Source: Pontibacter harenae
Lineage (GTDB): Bacteria > Bacteroidota > Bacteroidia > Cytophagales > Hymenobacteraceae
Assembly: GCF_020907245.1 (NCBI RefSeq)
Contig: NZ_JAJJWH010000018.1
Location: 1 to 64,000, forward strand
Length of the DNA: 64,000 nucleotides
Direction: 5' to 3'
The notes beneath the pieces were generated by a model that did no database searches, was not told the origin of the DNA, and was given only the letters and a program-made list of their open reading frames with translations. This document shows positions 1-7,591 of this stretch, one piece after another. How positions within the stretch are numbered: the stretch's first letter is position 1; the number at the start of each line of letters is the position of its first letter. A program made the translations under genes and the position numbers.

Positions 1-16
1 AACAAAAATGCAAACA

Positions 17-847
17 TCATACATTGTGAACCACAACTAAATTTTTAATTATCTCATTTGTAGAACCACATATAACTTTACCATCGAAGGCTCCGATTTG
101 AGGAAATACATCGGAAATATTCTGAATTGTGGGCTTATCAAAACAGCTGTGGTGTATGATATATAGCTTCTTTCCTTTCCTTCCAATTTCTTTAAGAAAA
201 GGTGTGATATCGAAGTGGTCAGAAAAACTGTATCCGAGTACAAGTACCGCCTCATGATCTCCAACTTGAAAAGTGTTTCTTATTACCTTTTCCCTTTGAG
301 GATGAAGAAATCTATTAGAGACTGCCTCTAAAGAAGTTCTAATAGAGGACGGATCTGAAATACAACCATGTATTTTAATTAATGTGCGGTCGGAATTGTG
401 CCATTGGACTTTATCGAATTCAGCTTCAGTTTTAAATGATTTGTAAGAACCATCTTTTTCAAGCGCCTTTTCAATAAGACAATCAAAATTGGTTGTCACC
501 ACTTTATCTATAAAACCTTTCTTATAAAGGTTAGAGATAAAATAATGATTATTGTTAGGAGAACCTATTTGAAAAAGGCTATTCATATGACCTCTAGTAA
601 GCTTTTCTACATGGCCATCATACTTGAACCCAATGTCACCCATCAAAGCTTCAAAAGGATATTTATGAGCTTTGTATATAGCTATTTCTTCTTTAGTAGC
701 ACCAAAAGCTTCTAAAATATTTGTTACAAGCGGGTCAACTAGCGGCACTCCTGAATTGAAAGAAATACCAGCTCCACAGAATATCTTAATTTTGCTCTTC
801 TTTATAAGCTCAGCTATTTGTTCAACCTCAGGCTTTATATTTTCCAT
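17..847 (-). CDS. Stand-alone SIR2-like (SIR2_2) NAD-binding protein
   Basis: A complete 276-residue protein made almost entirely of one SIR2-type Rossmann domain. Visible motifs are GAGIS at residues 25-29 (NAD-binding glycine motif), TTNFD with Asn120, KIHGC with His160 (the position of the catalytic His in sirtuins) and a later GYSFSD. Proteins of the SIR2_2 group are often anti-phage effectors that hydrolyse NAD+, usually as one domain of a larger protein or beside a sensor gene. Here no extra domain is present, and a partner could only lie beyond the left window edge. All motif residues are intact, so it is probably an active NAD-binding enzyme. The defence role is inference from the family. 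The gene looks AT-richer than the his genes nearby, which suits an accessory gene. Confidence 0.75.
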   Translation of the reverse strand: MENIKPEVEQIAELIKKSKIKIFCGAGISFNSGVPLVDPLVTNILEAFGATKEEIAIYKAHKYPFEALMGDIGFKYDGHVEKLTRGHMNSLFQIGSPNNNHYFISNLYKKGFIDKVVTTNFDCLIEKALEKDGSYKSFKTEAEFDKVQWHNSDRTLIKIHGCISDPSSIRTSLEAVSNRFLHPQREKVIRNTFQVGDHEAVLVLGYSFSDHFDITPFLKEIGRKGKKLYIIHHSCFDKPTIQNISDVFPQIGAFDGKVICGSTNEIIKNLVVVHNV

Positions 848-1073
848 CTCAAATTGCTCAAGAGACTAATATAATCATTCTAATTTATAATATTAAATCC
901 TCTTTATAACAAATAAGTTGAACGTTGTTTATATACGCCTTATCTCCCTTGTCGCTCTTATCGCTTTAGTCTAAATATAGCTTCCGAAACTTGTTTTAGC
1001 TATGCCAACGCCTAACTTTATAGAGTTAAAACAGTTTTGAGCCACTACATACTTTTGTTTAGAGCCAGACGAA

Positions 1074-1958
1074 ATGGAAAAGCCAAGCATAAAAACTCCT
1101 CCGTGGATTGATAAAATCTTTTATCCGTTTACGCCCCATACATTTGCTACTGAGAATGGCCTGATGCATTATGTGGACGAAGGGAAAGGCGATCCTATTG
1201 TTTTTGTGCATGGTACACCCACCTGGTCCTTTGTGTGGCGGCAACAGATAAAATCCCTTAGCAGGAACTACCGATGTATCGCCCCAGATCATGTAGGCTT
1301 TGGCTTGTCTGAAAAACCCACTGAGTTTGCTTATACACCTGAGGCGCACGCACAAAACTTAGAGCAACTGCTGGAGAGTTTAAATCTTTCTAAGATTACC
1401 CTGGTAGTACACGACTTTGGCGGCCCCATTGGGTTGAGCTATGCACTTAAATGTCCTGATAAAATTAAGAATGTGGTGGTGCTGAATACCTGGATGTGGA
1501 GTCTAGAGGGAGAAAAGAAGATTACCAAGATCAGTGGTTTTATGAATAGCGGCATTGGTAAGTTTCTTTACCAAAGGCTGGCATTCTCACCTAGAGTACT
1601 GTTGCCACAGGGCTACCACGAGAGTAAGCATTTCACAAAAGATATTAAGCAGCATTACCTAAAGCCGCTTTCCTCCTCCTCTGCAAGACTTGGCACCTGG
1701 CATTTTGCTGTTGCTTTAAAAGAATCTGGAACGTGGTTCGATCAACTGTGGGCACAAAGGGAAAAACTGCGCCACCTGAACATGCTGTTGATCTGGGGGG
1801 AGAAAGATAAACTGTTGCCGCTGAGCCTGCTGGAGCAGTGGGAACAACATTTTCCTGAAGCTAAAGTTGTTCGCGTTAAAGCAGGACATTTTCTGCAGGA
1901 GGAAAAGGGAAGTGAGGTAACAGCTGCGATCAAAGAATTTGTATTGGAGAATCTATAA
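1074..1958 (+). CDS. Alpha/beta hydrolase of the haloalkane-dehalogenase-like family
   Basis: A 294-residue alpha/beta-hydrolase. HGTPTWSFVWR near 46-56 is the oxyanion loop typical of the haloalkane dehalogenase/epoxide hydrolase group. The nucleophile is Asp114 in VVHDFGG, the probable acid is Asp245 in WGEKD, and the base is His272 in AGHF. An Asp nucleophile excludes ordinary serine esterases. In true haloalkane dehalogenases the residue after the nucleophile is a halide-binding Trp and the HGNP loop supplies an Asn. Here these are Phe115 and Thr48. Dehalogenation is therefore doubtful, and another hydrolase activity of the same fold is as likely. There is no signal peptide, so it should be cytoplasmic. 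It is convergent with the his unit and separated from it by a hairpin terminator. Confidence 0.75.
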   Translation: MEKPSIKTPPWIDKIFYPFTPHTFATENGLMHYVDEGKGDPIVFVHGTPTWSFVWRQQIKSLSRNYRCIAPDHVGFGLSEKPTEFAYTPEAHAQNLEQLLESLNLSKITLVVHDFGGPIGLSYALKCPDKIKNVVVLNTWMWSLEGEKKITKISGFMNSGIGKFLYQRLAFSPRVLLPQGYHESKHFTKDIKQHYLKPLSSSSARLGTWHFAVALKESGTWFDQLWAQREKLRHLNMLLIWGEKDKLLPLSLLEQWEQHFPEAKVVRVKAGHFLQEEKGSEVTAAIKEFVLENL

Positions 1959-1998
1959 AAACAGCTCGTCAAGAATAAAAGCTACACTTGACGAGCTG
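1956..1998 (-). terminator. Intrinsic terminator of the hisHAF-hisIE unit
   Basis: Perfect 12-bp inverted repeat, CAGCTCGTCAAG at 1962-1973 and its complement at 1987-1998, with a 13-nt loop. On the minus strand it is followed by a run of five T. It lies between the convergent hydrolase and hisIE, and the T-run side serves hisIE. Confidence 0.75.
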
Positions 1999-2051
1999 CC
2001 TTACTTTATAGCTACAGTACTGCGGCACTTAAGCTACAAGGTTAGTTATCT

Positions 2052-2660
2052 TTACTTCTTATGGCGCTCCTGCAGTACCGCTACAATATCTTTTAGTTCT
2101 AAACCTGTAGCCGATAACAGCACCAGCAGGTGATACATCAGGTCGGCAGCTTCGCCTTTCATCGTATCGAGTTTACCAGCTACTGCATCAATTACTGTTT
2201 CTACGGCTTCTTCTCCTACCTTTTGCGCAATTTTATTAACGCCTTTGCTGTAAAGGAAATTGGTATAAGAACCTTCTACAGGATTCTTCTTACGCTCCTG
2301 AATCACCTCTTCCAGGTCGGCAATAAAGCGAATAGCGGCTGCACGGTTAGAGGCATCCTCCTCGCCAAAGCAGCTGGTGCTGCCTGTGTGGCAGGTAGGG
2401 CCATTCGGTTTTACTTTTATCAGCAAAGAATCATTGTCGCAGTCGCGGGCAATGCTGATTACCTCCAGCGTATTGTTAGAAGTTTCGCCTTTAGTCCAGA
2501 GGCGGTTTTTGCTACGGGAGAAGAAAGTTACTAATCCCTCCTGGCGAGTTTTATCAAGTGCTTCCTGATTCATGTAGCCCAGCATGAGCACCTGTCCTGT
2601 TAAGTCGTCCTGTATCACGGCGGGCACCAGGCCGCCTGCTTTTTCAAAATCGAGTTCCAC
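2052..2660 (-). CDS. hisIE: Bifunctional phosphoribosyl-AMP cyclohydrolase / phosphoribosyl-ATP pyrophosphohydrolase
   Basis: Catalyses the second and third steps of histidine synthesis in the cytoplasm. The N-terminal HisI domain has MLGYMNQEAL, FFSRSKNRLWTKGETS and the zinc-binding DCDNDS and GPTCHTGSTSCF motifs. The C-terminal HisE domain has EEAVETVIDA and AADLMYHLLVLL. I chose the GTG start at 2660 (product begins VELDFEKAGG). This gives 202 residues, like the about 203 of the E. coli enzyme. The frame is open upstream to a TTG at 2723, but those 21 extra codons read through a GTTAGAGA-type intergenic repeat and are not conserved in the family. It is the last gene of the lipoprotein-hisH-hisA-hisF-hisIE unit. 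Confidence 0.95.
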   Translation of the reverse strand: MELDFEKAGGLVPAVIQDDLTGQVLMLGYMNQEALDKTRQEGLVTFFSRSKNRLWTKGETSNNTLEVISIARDCDNDSLLIKVKPNGPTCHTGSTSCFGEEDASNRAAAIRFIADLEEVIQERKKNPVEGSYTNFLYSKGVNKIAQKVGEEAVETVIDAVAGKLDTMKGEAADLMYHLLVLLSATGLELKDIVAVLQERHKK

Positions 2661-2668
2661 CCTTTTTG

Positions 2669-2704
2669 AGTTAAAAAGTTGAAGAGTTAGAGAGTTAGAG
2701 AGTG
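2669..2704. repeat. Short-unit intergenic repeat (GTTAAAAAGTT/GTTAGAGA type)
   Basis: GTTAAAAAGTT is followed by three near-identical units of about 8 bp built on GAGTTAGA, in the gap between hisF and hisIE. It resembles the CTTTTTAAC-unit repeat between trpB and trpF and may be the same family. It lies directly before the hisIE start and opens an artificial upstream reading frame. Confidence 0.6.
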
Positions 2705-2793
2705 CTTTTTTTATGTACCTCAATGCTCATCTTCTCTAATTAAAATCTATTTAAAATTTAATTCTGTCAATCCTTACACCCTGAAAATCCTGA

Positions 2794-3552
2794 TCAGATT
2801 CTCACATCCACATCCTGCCCTTTCAAAAACTGCTTCAGCACAGGAATTTCTAATTCGCGGAAGTGGAAGAGACTAGCGGCTAAAGCTGCATCAGCGTTGG
2901 CCTGATGGAAGACATCTGCAAAGTGTTGCATAGTACCAGCACCGCCAGAAGCTACTACAGGCACTGAAACAGCATTGGAAACAGCTCCTGTAATGTCCAG
3001 CGCGAAACCTGCTTTGGTACCGTCGTTGTTCATGCTGGTGAGCAAGATTTCGCCTGCTCCTAAGTCTGTTACTCTTTGGCTCCAGTCTACAGTGGCATGC
3101 TCTGTTTCTACGGTTCCTGCACGGGCGTATACTTTCCAGCCTATGGCTTCGGTAAACTTTGTGTCTACTGCCACCGTTACGCATTGGCTGCCGAAGCGCT
3201 TGGCCAAGTCTTCTACTAGTTGCGGATTTCGGATGGCAGCGGAATTAATGGAAACCTTATCAGCACCAGCCATTAGCAGCACCTCTACATCGGCCACAGC
3301 ACCTATACCGCCGCCTACCGTAAAAGGTATATCGATATGACGGGCAATATCACGCACGAGTTCGGCAAAGGTTTTGCGTTCCTCGTTTGTAGCTGTAATA
3401 TCCAGGAACACCAGTTCATCGGCTCCCTGTTCGGCATACCATTTTGCCAGCTGCACTGGGTCCCCTGCATCACGGATGTTTTCAAACTGCACACCTTTCA
3501 CACAACGCCCGTTCTTGATGTCGAGGCAGGGAACTATACGTTTTGTTAGCAT
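2794..3552 (-). CDS. hisF: Imidazole glycerol phosphate synthase, cyclase subunit
   Basis: A 252-residue TIM-barrel protein that condenses PRFAR with ammonia supplied by HisH, giving imidazole glycerol phosphate and AICAR. The start [20 protein letters not shown] is the classic HisF N-terminus with the catalytic Asp of CLDI. The second half repeats the (beta-alpha)4 unit with [20 protein letters not shown] (second catalytic Asp) and VVASGGAG (phosphate-binding loop). Its start overlaps the end of hisA by a few bases, which suggests translational coupling. Family membership is clear. Confidence 0.97.
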   Translation of the reverse strand: MLTKRIVPCLDIKNGRCVKGVQFENIRDAGDPVQLAKWYAEQGADELVFLDITATNEERKTFAELVRDIARHIDIPFTVGGGIGAVADVEVLLMAGADKVSINSAAIRNPQLVEDLAKRFGSQCVTVAVDTKFTEAIGWKVYARAGTVETEHATVDWSQRVTDLGAGEILLTSMNNDGTKAGFALDITGAVSNAVSVPVVASGGAGTMQHFADVFHQANADAALAASLFHFRELEIPVLKQFLKGQDVDVRI

Positions 3553-4265
3553 ACGAATCGTTCTAAATCTTTTAACTGGATAGTGCCTTCGTAAATGGCT
3601 TTACCGATGATGGCACCTTTAACGCCTATTTCCTGCAGTTCCTCCAGGTCGGCAATAGTTGTAACACCACCGCTGGCTATGACTTGTGCATCAGGCAAAG
3701 CAACCTTTAGTTCTCTGTAAGTGCTGGTAGCTGGCCCTTGTAATTTACCATCTTTGCTCACATCGGTGCAAATAAAAAGCTTAGCCCCTGTCTGTACATA
3801 ATCCGCAATGAAAGCCTCTAAGGTATAGCTGCTTTCTTCTGTCCAGGCGCTGATGGCGATATTATTGCCTTTAAAGTCTGCGCCCACTATGATTTTATCG
3901 GCTCCATACTCAGCTAGCCATCCTTTTACAGTTTCAGGCTCACGCACTGCTATACTGCCCGCCGTTATTTGTGCAGCTCCTGCATCAAAAGCCTGCTTTA
4001 CAGCCTCTGCAGACTGTAGGCCACCACCAAAATCTATGGTTAAGCCAGTATTGGCAGCAATGCTTTCCAGCACCGCCAAGTTTACAAGCTTCTTGGCTCG
4101 CGCTCCATCTAAATCTACCAAGTGCAGGCGCTTAATGCCGTGGCCTTCGAAGCATTTGGCTACTTCCAGTGGGTTGCTGTCGTAGGTGGTTTGTTGTGAG
4201 AAGTCTCCTTCGGTAAGGCGTACGCACTGGCCGCCGATAATATCTATGGCTGGTATAATCTCCAT
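3546..4265 (-). CDS. hisA: ProFAR isomerase
   Basis: A 239-residue TIM-barrel isomerase converting ProFAR to PRFAR, an Amadori rearrangement. The start [17 protein letters not shown] contains the catalytic Asp of [36 protein letters not shown] (second catalytic Asp) and VIASGGV follow in family order. It overlaps hisF at its end, and its start codon touches the last base of hisH. Such compact packing marks a single transcription unit. Confidence 0.97.
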   Translation of the reverse strand: MEIIPAIDIIGGQCVRLTEGDFSQQTTYDSNPLEVAKCFEGHGIKRLHLVDLDGARAKKLVNLAVLESIAANTGLTIDFGGGLQSAEAVKQAFDAGAAQITAGSIAVREPETVKGWLAEYGADKIIVGADFKGNNIAISAWTEESSYTLEAFIADYVQTGAKLFICTDVSKDGKLQGPATSTYRELKVALPDAQVIASGGVTTIADLEELQEIGVKGAIIGKAIYEGTIQLKDLERFVC

Positions 4266-4846
4266 TATAAAGCTAAAAAGTTCTTAAGTATCTGTGATCC
4301 TGCAGGTCCGCTTTTTTCGGGGTGGAACTGCGCCGCATAAAAGTTCTTGTACTGCAAAGCTGCTGAAAAAGGCTCAGGATAGGAAGTCTGTGCAATAGTA
4401 TGTTCACTCAAAGGCACATAATAGCTATGCACATAATAGACAAATTCTTCTTCTTTAAGGCCTTCAAATAGGGGTGTTTGTAGGTGGTGCAACTGGTTCC
4501 AGCCCATGTGTGGTACCTTCAGCTCTGTTTGGAAACGCATTACCTGCAGCGGAATAATACCTAGCAAATCCGTATCGCCTTCCTCCGAGTGTTGGCACAG
4601 CAGCTGCATTCCGAGGCAAACACCGAAAAACGGCTGTTCCAGCGTCGGCAATAGCTTGTCCAGGTTACGCGCCTTTAATTGTGCCATGGCAGAAGAAGCC
4701 TCTCCCACGCCAGGAAAAATCACCTTATCAGCCGCTTTTATCGTTTCAAAGTCGCTGCTTAGGGTGCCGTTTATGCCCAGCCGTTCAAGGGCAAACATAA
4801 CTGATTGCACATTACCTGCTTTGTAATCGACTATAACTAAGTTCAT
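4265..4846 (-). CDS. hisH: Imidazole glycerol phosphate synthase, glutaminase subunit
   Basis: A 193-residue class I glutamine amidotransferase that feeds ammonia to HisF. Visible motifs are VIVDYKAGN at the N-terminus, IFPGVG (oxyanion strand), FFGVCLGMQLL with the nucleophile Cys, and AAQFHPEKSG with the catalytic His-x-Glu pair. A PHMGWNQL motif, typical of HisH, sits between. It lies about 27 bp downstream of the lipoprotein gene, so it is probably co-transcribed with it. Confidence 0.97.
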   Translation of the reverse strand: MNLVIVDYKAGNVQSVMFALERLGINGTLSSDFETIKAADKVIFPGVGEASSAMAQLKARNLDKLLPTLEQPFFGVCLGMQLLCQHSEEGDTDLLGIIPLQVMRFQTELKVPHMGWNQLHHLQTPLFEGLKEEEFVYYVHSYYVPLSEHTIAQTSYPEPFSAALQYKNFYAAQFHPEKSGPAGSQILKNFLAL

Positions 4847-4873
4847 TGTATAGGATTATGTATTAGTCTCTAA

Positions 4874-5647
4874 TTAGTTTAGGTTAAGCCCGAAAGCTAG
4901 CCCTATCCATGGTTTGTTATGATAAATCCAATTGTGGTGATTTCTATCTAAGAGTTTATCAATCCCCACAGTTAAACCCACAGTATAGTTATTTATGCTA
5001 ACTATAGCCGCAAATCCATTCAGGAAAACTACGCCTTCATACTCATAAGCAACCTGGTTTCGCGTCACAAACTCGTTAACAGTAGATGCGCCAAGGCCAG
5101 TAAAAAAGCCTGCACTGTAGCCAAAGTGGTTAAAGCTTCTTTTATAGTTTCCGAGTGGTGTTTTCTTGTAGCTGATTCTGAACTTATCTTTCCTTAAACC
5201 CAAGTACAGCGCGCCCTGAAAAGCCGTATTTAACTGCCGTGGAAAGCCTTTGGTAGATGGCCTGTACTTGAATGGAATCGTCAGCACGTCCAGGTCGAAC
5301 GACGGTTTTGAAAAAGTGTAAGGCCTGCGTGGAGAGCTGCGAACCTCCTCGGCAATGCTTAAGATGCTGCTTTTGGTAGTATCCAGCAGTACATTATCCT
5401 TTTGAGAAACCACAGGAACTACAATCAGGCTATCTTCTTCGATGTTCACGTATACACTTCCTCTTCTTTCCCCGTTCAGTTTAGCCGTGTATACCCCTTC
5501 TGAAAACTGATACTTGGGAGACTCCTGAATAGAGGCACAGGAAGCAAGAAACAGAGACACGATAACCGCAGCAAAAGAAACAGACATCTTTGCTATGCCC
5601 CTGTCTCCTACTCTTAAACTAAAGTTATCTATCTTATTTTTTTTCAT
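4874..5647 (-). CDS. Unknown lipoprotein, first gene of the His-attenuated unit
   Basis: I do not recognise this family. The N-terminus contains a lipoprotein signal (AAVIVSLFLASC, lipobox LASC), so the mature protein should be membrane-anchored, probably on the outer membrane. The rest is beta-rich with alternating hydrophobic residues and ends in GLAFGLNLN, and could be a small barrel or beta-sandwich. The frame allows starts at 5647 or at an internal Met at 5587. The internal one gives a more normal signal peptide (MSVSFAAVIV) and the longer one adds a charged 20-residue leader. It starts about 24 bp after the His attenuator terminator and ends about 27 bp before hisH, so it should be expressed with the his genes. 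Nothing in the protein explains a role in histidine synthesis. Confidence 0.75.
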   Translation of the reverse strand: MKKNKIDNFSLRVGDRGIAKMSVSFAAVIVSLFLASCASIQESPKYQFSEGVYTAKLNGERRGSVYVNIEEDSLIVVPVVSQKDNVLLDTTKSSILSIAEEVRSSPRRPYTFSKPSFDLDVLTIPFKYRPSTKGFPRQLNTAFQGALYLGLRKDKFRISYKKTPLGNYKRSFNHFGYSAGFFTGLGASTVNEFVTRNQVAYEYEGVVFLNGFAAIVSINNYTVGLTVGIDKLLDRNHHNWIYHNKPWIGLAFGLNLN

Positions 5648-5670
5648 CTAGAAGTTAAACTTGAAATAAC

Positions 5671-5704
5671 AAAAAAGCCCGACCCATTTCGGAGTCAGGC
5701 TTTT
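5671..5704 (-). terminator. His attenuator terminator with competing antiterminator
   Basis: On the minus strand a 10-bp stem (5692-5701 with 5676-5685, two G-U pairs) is followed by six T. The sequence TTTCGGAG at 5687-5694 is the exact complement of CTCCGAAA at 5746-5753 inside the upstream leader peptide region. The upstream segment can thus pair with the 5' side of the terminator and prevent it. The same upstream segment can instead close a hairpin CGAAAC/GTTTCG right after the His codons. These mutually exclusive pairings are those of a classical attenuator. Confidence 0.8.
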
Positions 5705-5722
5705 GGATATGAGTTTATACTT

Positions 5723-5794
5723 TTAGCAAATCCATAGGCAGACAGCTCCGAAACGCTTGTTTCGTGCGTGATGATGGTGATGCAAATGAGCCAT
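5723..5794 (-). CDS. hisL: Histidine leader peptide (attenuator), first his unit
   Basis: A 23-codon open frame beginning MAHLHHHHHARNKRFG and ending in CLWIC before TAA. Six of its first nine residues are His, five in a row (codons at 5768-5782). Stalling of the ribosome at these codons when charged tRNA-His is scarce would favour the antiterminator over the terminator at 5671-5704. Upstream, TATCTTTA at 5812-5819 resembles the -7 box TAnnTTTG of Bacteroidota promoters, but no good -33 TTG is seen. The start is the only ATG in frame. The leader controls the unknown lipoprotein gene and, through it, hisH-hisA-hisF-hisIE. Confidence 0.85.
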   Translation of the reverse strand: MAHLHHHHHARNKRFGAVCLWIC

Positions 5795-6108
5795 TGTGCC
5801 TTTCATTGTTGTAAAGATAAGCCATCAGGATAATAATATATACTTTTTGCTCTAAAAAATTTTGAGTAATTACACCTTTCAACAGCAAGTCGGACTAATA
5901 CTATGCTTCAGTTTATATATTTCTGTTGCTCGCTTATTTGTGTTCAGATGAACAAACAGTCGCCGTTGTTGTGTGTTCTCACCAACAACCAATGAACAGT
6001 AAACTTGCAGTATCCACTTTCATGCTTCCTCAGAAAGGCCTTCACTTGCTGGTGAAAACACACAGCAAGGGCAGGGCACTTTACCTAGGGAAGAAACAAC
6101 AACCTCAT
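5795..6108. other. Non-coding region between mgtE and the His leader
   Basis: About 310 bp without a credible gene. It should hold the promoter of the His leader at its left end. An 84-codon plus-strand frame crosses it into the end of mgtE but shows no protein-like features. No clear mgtE terminator was found. Confidence 0.4.
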
Positions 6109-7455
6109 CTACAACAACGTCCCGCTCAAGATACTTGCTGCAATGGTAAAATATATAATCAAACCTGTTACGTCTACTAAAGTTGCTACAAAAGGTGCTG
6201 AAGAAGTGGCAGGGTCAAGTCTTAGCATTTTCAGCAGGAATGGGATCATAGAACCTGAGATTGTTCCCCATAAAACGATTCCTATTAACGAGAATCCGAC
6301 TGTAAGACCTAGTAGATAAGCATATTCGCCGTAATCGTAGAACCCCGCCTGTTGCCAAACAATAATACGCAGGAAGCCTACAGCACCAAGTATAAGCCCC
6401 AACATCAAACCCGACAGCACCTCTTTTCTCATCACATACCACCAATCCTTTAGCCCCAATTCTTTTATGGCCATGGCACGAACAATAAGCGTTGCTGCTT
6501 GAGAGCCAGAGTTACCACCGCTGGAAATAATCAGCGGAATAAATAATGCCAACACTACCGCCTGCGCAATTTCTTCTTCAAAAAAGCCCATAGCCGAGGC
6601 AGTAAGCATTTCGCCCAGGAAAAGAATGAGCAATACGCTGGCCCGTTTGCGCACGAGGGTAAAGAGTGGCGTATCGGTATAAGACAGTTCCAACGCTTCC
6701 AGACCACCGAATTTTTGGATGTCTTCTGTATCGCGTCGTTCTATCTCATCGAAAATGTCATCAAAGGTAACGATGCCCACCAGCACCCCACTTTCCGATA
6801 CAACAGGCATAACAGCCCGATCGTATTTGTTAAATTCCTCAATGGCTTCCTCCCTGCTCATCGTGGTGGTCAGGCTCACAAAGTGGTAGTCCATCAGCGA
6901 CTCCATACTTTGCTCCTCATCCGCCATCAGCAGCTTTCCGATGCGTATGTCGTCAATGAGCTTGTTTTCCTTGTCCACGATGTAGACGTGGTTCAGCGTT
7001 TCGGCTTTTTTACCATAACGCCTGATGTTGTTGAGCGCCTGCCGTACCGTCCACCCCTTTTTCGACTGTATGTAGTAGGGCGTCATGAGGCGAGCAATAC
7101 TTTTCTCTGGATAGCCCAATAAGTTCAGGGCTATGCTTTTCTCCTCATCCGAAAGCAGGTTAATTGATTCCTTGATGAGCAGATCAGGGAAGTTCTCAAA
7201 AATTTCGGTACGGTCGTCAGGGGCCATATTCTCCAACATGCTGGCCGTTTCCCTTGAGCCCAGTTCCTTCAGAATCTCCTCCTGCACTGTATGATTAAAG
7301 TAAGTAAACACCTCCGCCTTCAGATCGCCTGGCAGTAATAGAAAACCCAGTATCCGCTCCTTCGGATTCAGTTCTGCTATTATTTCAGCAATATCGTTGG
7401 GGTGTTTGTTCTTTAAATCCTTTAGATCAATATCGTTATTCAAGGAGTTCATCAT
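6109..7455 (-). CDS. mgtE: Magnesium transporter MgtE
   Basis: A 448-residue inner-membrane Mg2+ channel. An acidic helical MgtE N-domain (about 1-130, with PDDRTEIFENF) is followed by two CBS domains (about 135-260) and a C-terminal pore of about five membrane helices. The pore carries the family signature ISSGGNSGSQAATL. In the family the N and CBS domains sense cytosolic Mg2+ and gate the pore. Length and domain order are normal. It lies downstream of the trp unit behind a terminator, so it is probably transcribed separately. Confidence 0.95.
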   Translation of the reverse strand: MMNSLNNDIDLKDLKNKHPNDIAEIIAELNPKERILGFLLLPGDLKAEVFTYFNHTVQEEILKELGSRETASMLENMAPDDRTEIFENFPDLLIKESINLLSDEEKSIALNLLGYPEKSIARLMTPYYIQSKKGWTVRQALNNIRRYGKKAETLNHVYIVDKENKLIDDIRIGKLLMADEEQSMESLMDYHFVSLTTTMSREEAIEEFNKYDRAVMPVVSESGVLVGIVTFDDIFDEIERRDTEDIQKFGGLEALELSYTDTPLFTLVRKRASVLLILFLGEMLTASAMGFFEEEIAQAVVLALFIPLIISSGGNSGSQAATLIVRAMAIKELGLKDWWYVMRKEVLSGLMLGLILGAVGFLRIIVWQQAGFYDYGEYAYLLGLTVGFSLIGIVLWGTISGSMIPFLLKMLRLDPATSSAPFVATLVDVTGLIIYFTIAASILSGTLL

Positions 7456-7509
7456 ATCACTTATACATCAGTCAGCCTCGGCTTTTTATGTTTCAGATTC
7501 TATTACGGA

Positions 7510-7552
7510 AAAACCCAAAAGCCTGACTAAATCTGGAGGTTGTCAGGCTTTT
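7510..7552 (-). terminator. Terminator of the trp operon
   Basis: AAAAGCCTGAC at 7517-7527 and its exact complement at 7542-7552 form an 11-bp stem with a 14-nt loop. On the minus strand it is followed by a T-rich stretch. It lies just after the DAHP synthase gene. Confidence 0.8.
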
Positions 7553-7591
7553 GAAGAAATTTAATAAGGACTAAAAGGTTTTTATTGCAGC

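Noticed and set aside
1074..1958. Firm annotation as haloalkane dehalogenase
   Set aside because: Both halide-stabilising positions are replaced (Phe115, Thr48), so only the fold family is supported.
2661..2723. Upstream TTG start for hisIE
   Set aside because: The 21 extra codons read through a tandem repeat and exceed the usual length of the enzyme. The GTG at 2660 gives normal length.
5768..5788. Run of His codons as a cloning His-tag or vector contamination
   Set aside because: The frame is followed by an antiterminator/terminator pair matched to it and lies before a his operon. No vector sequence is seen.
5926..6180. Plus-strand 84-codon frame near mgtE
   Set aside because: Low-complexity Gln/Thr content, overlap with the mgtE 3' end and no domain or ribosome site make it a chance frame.
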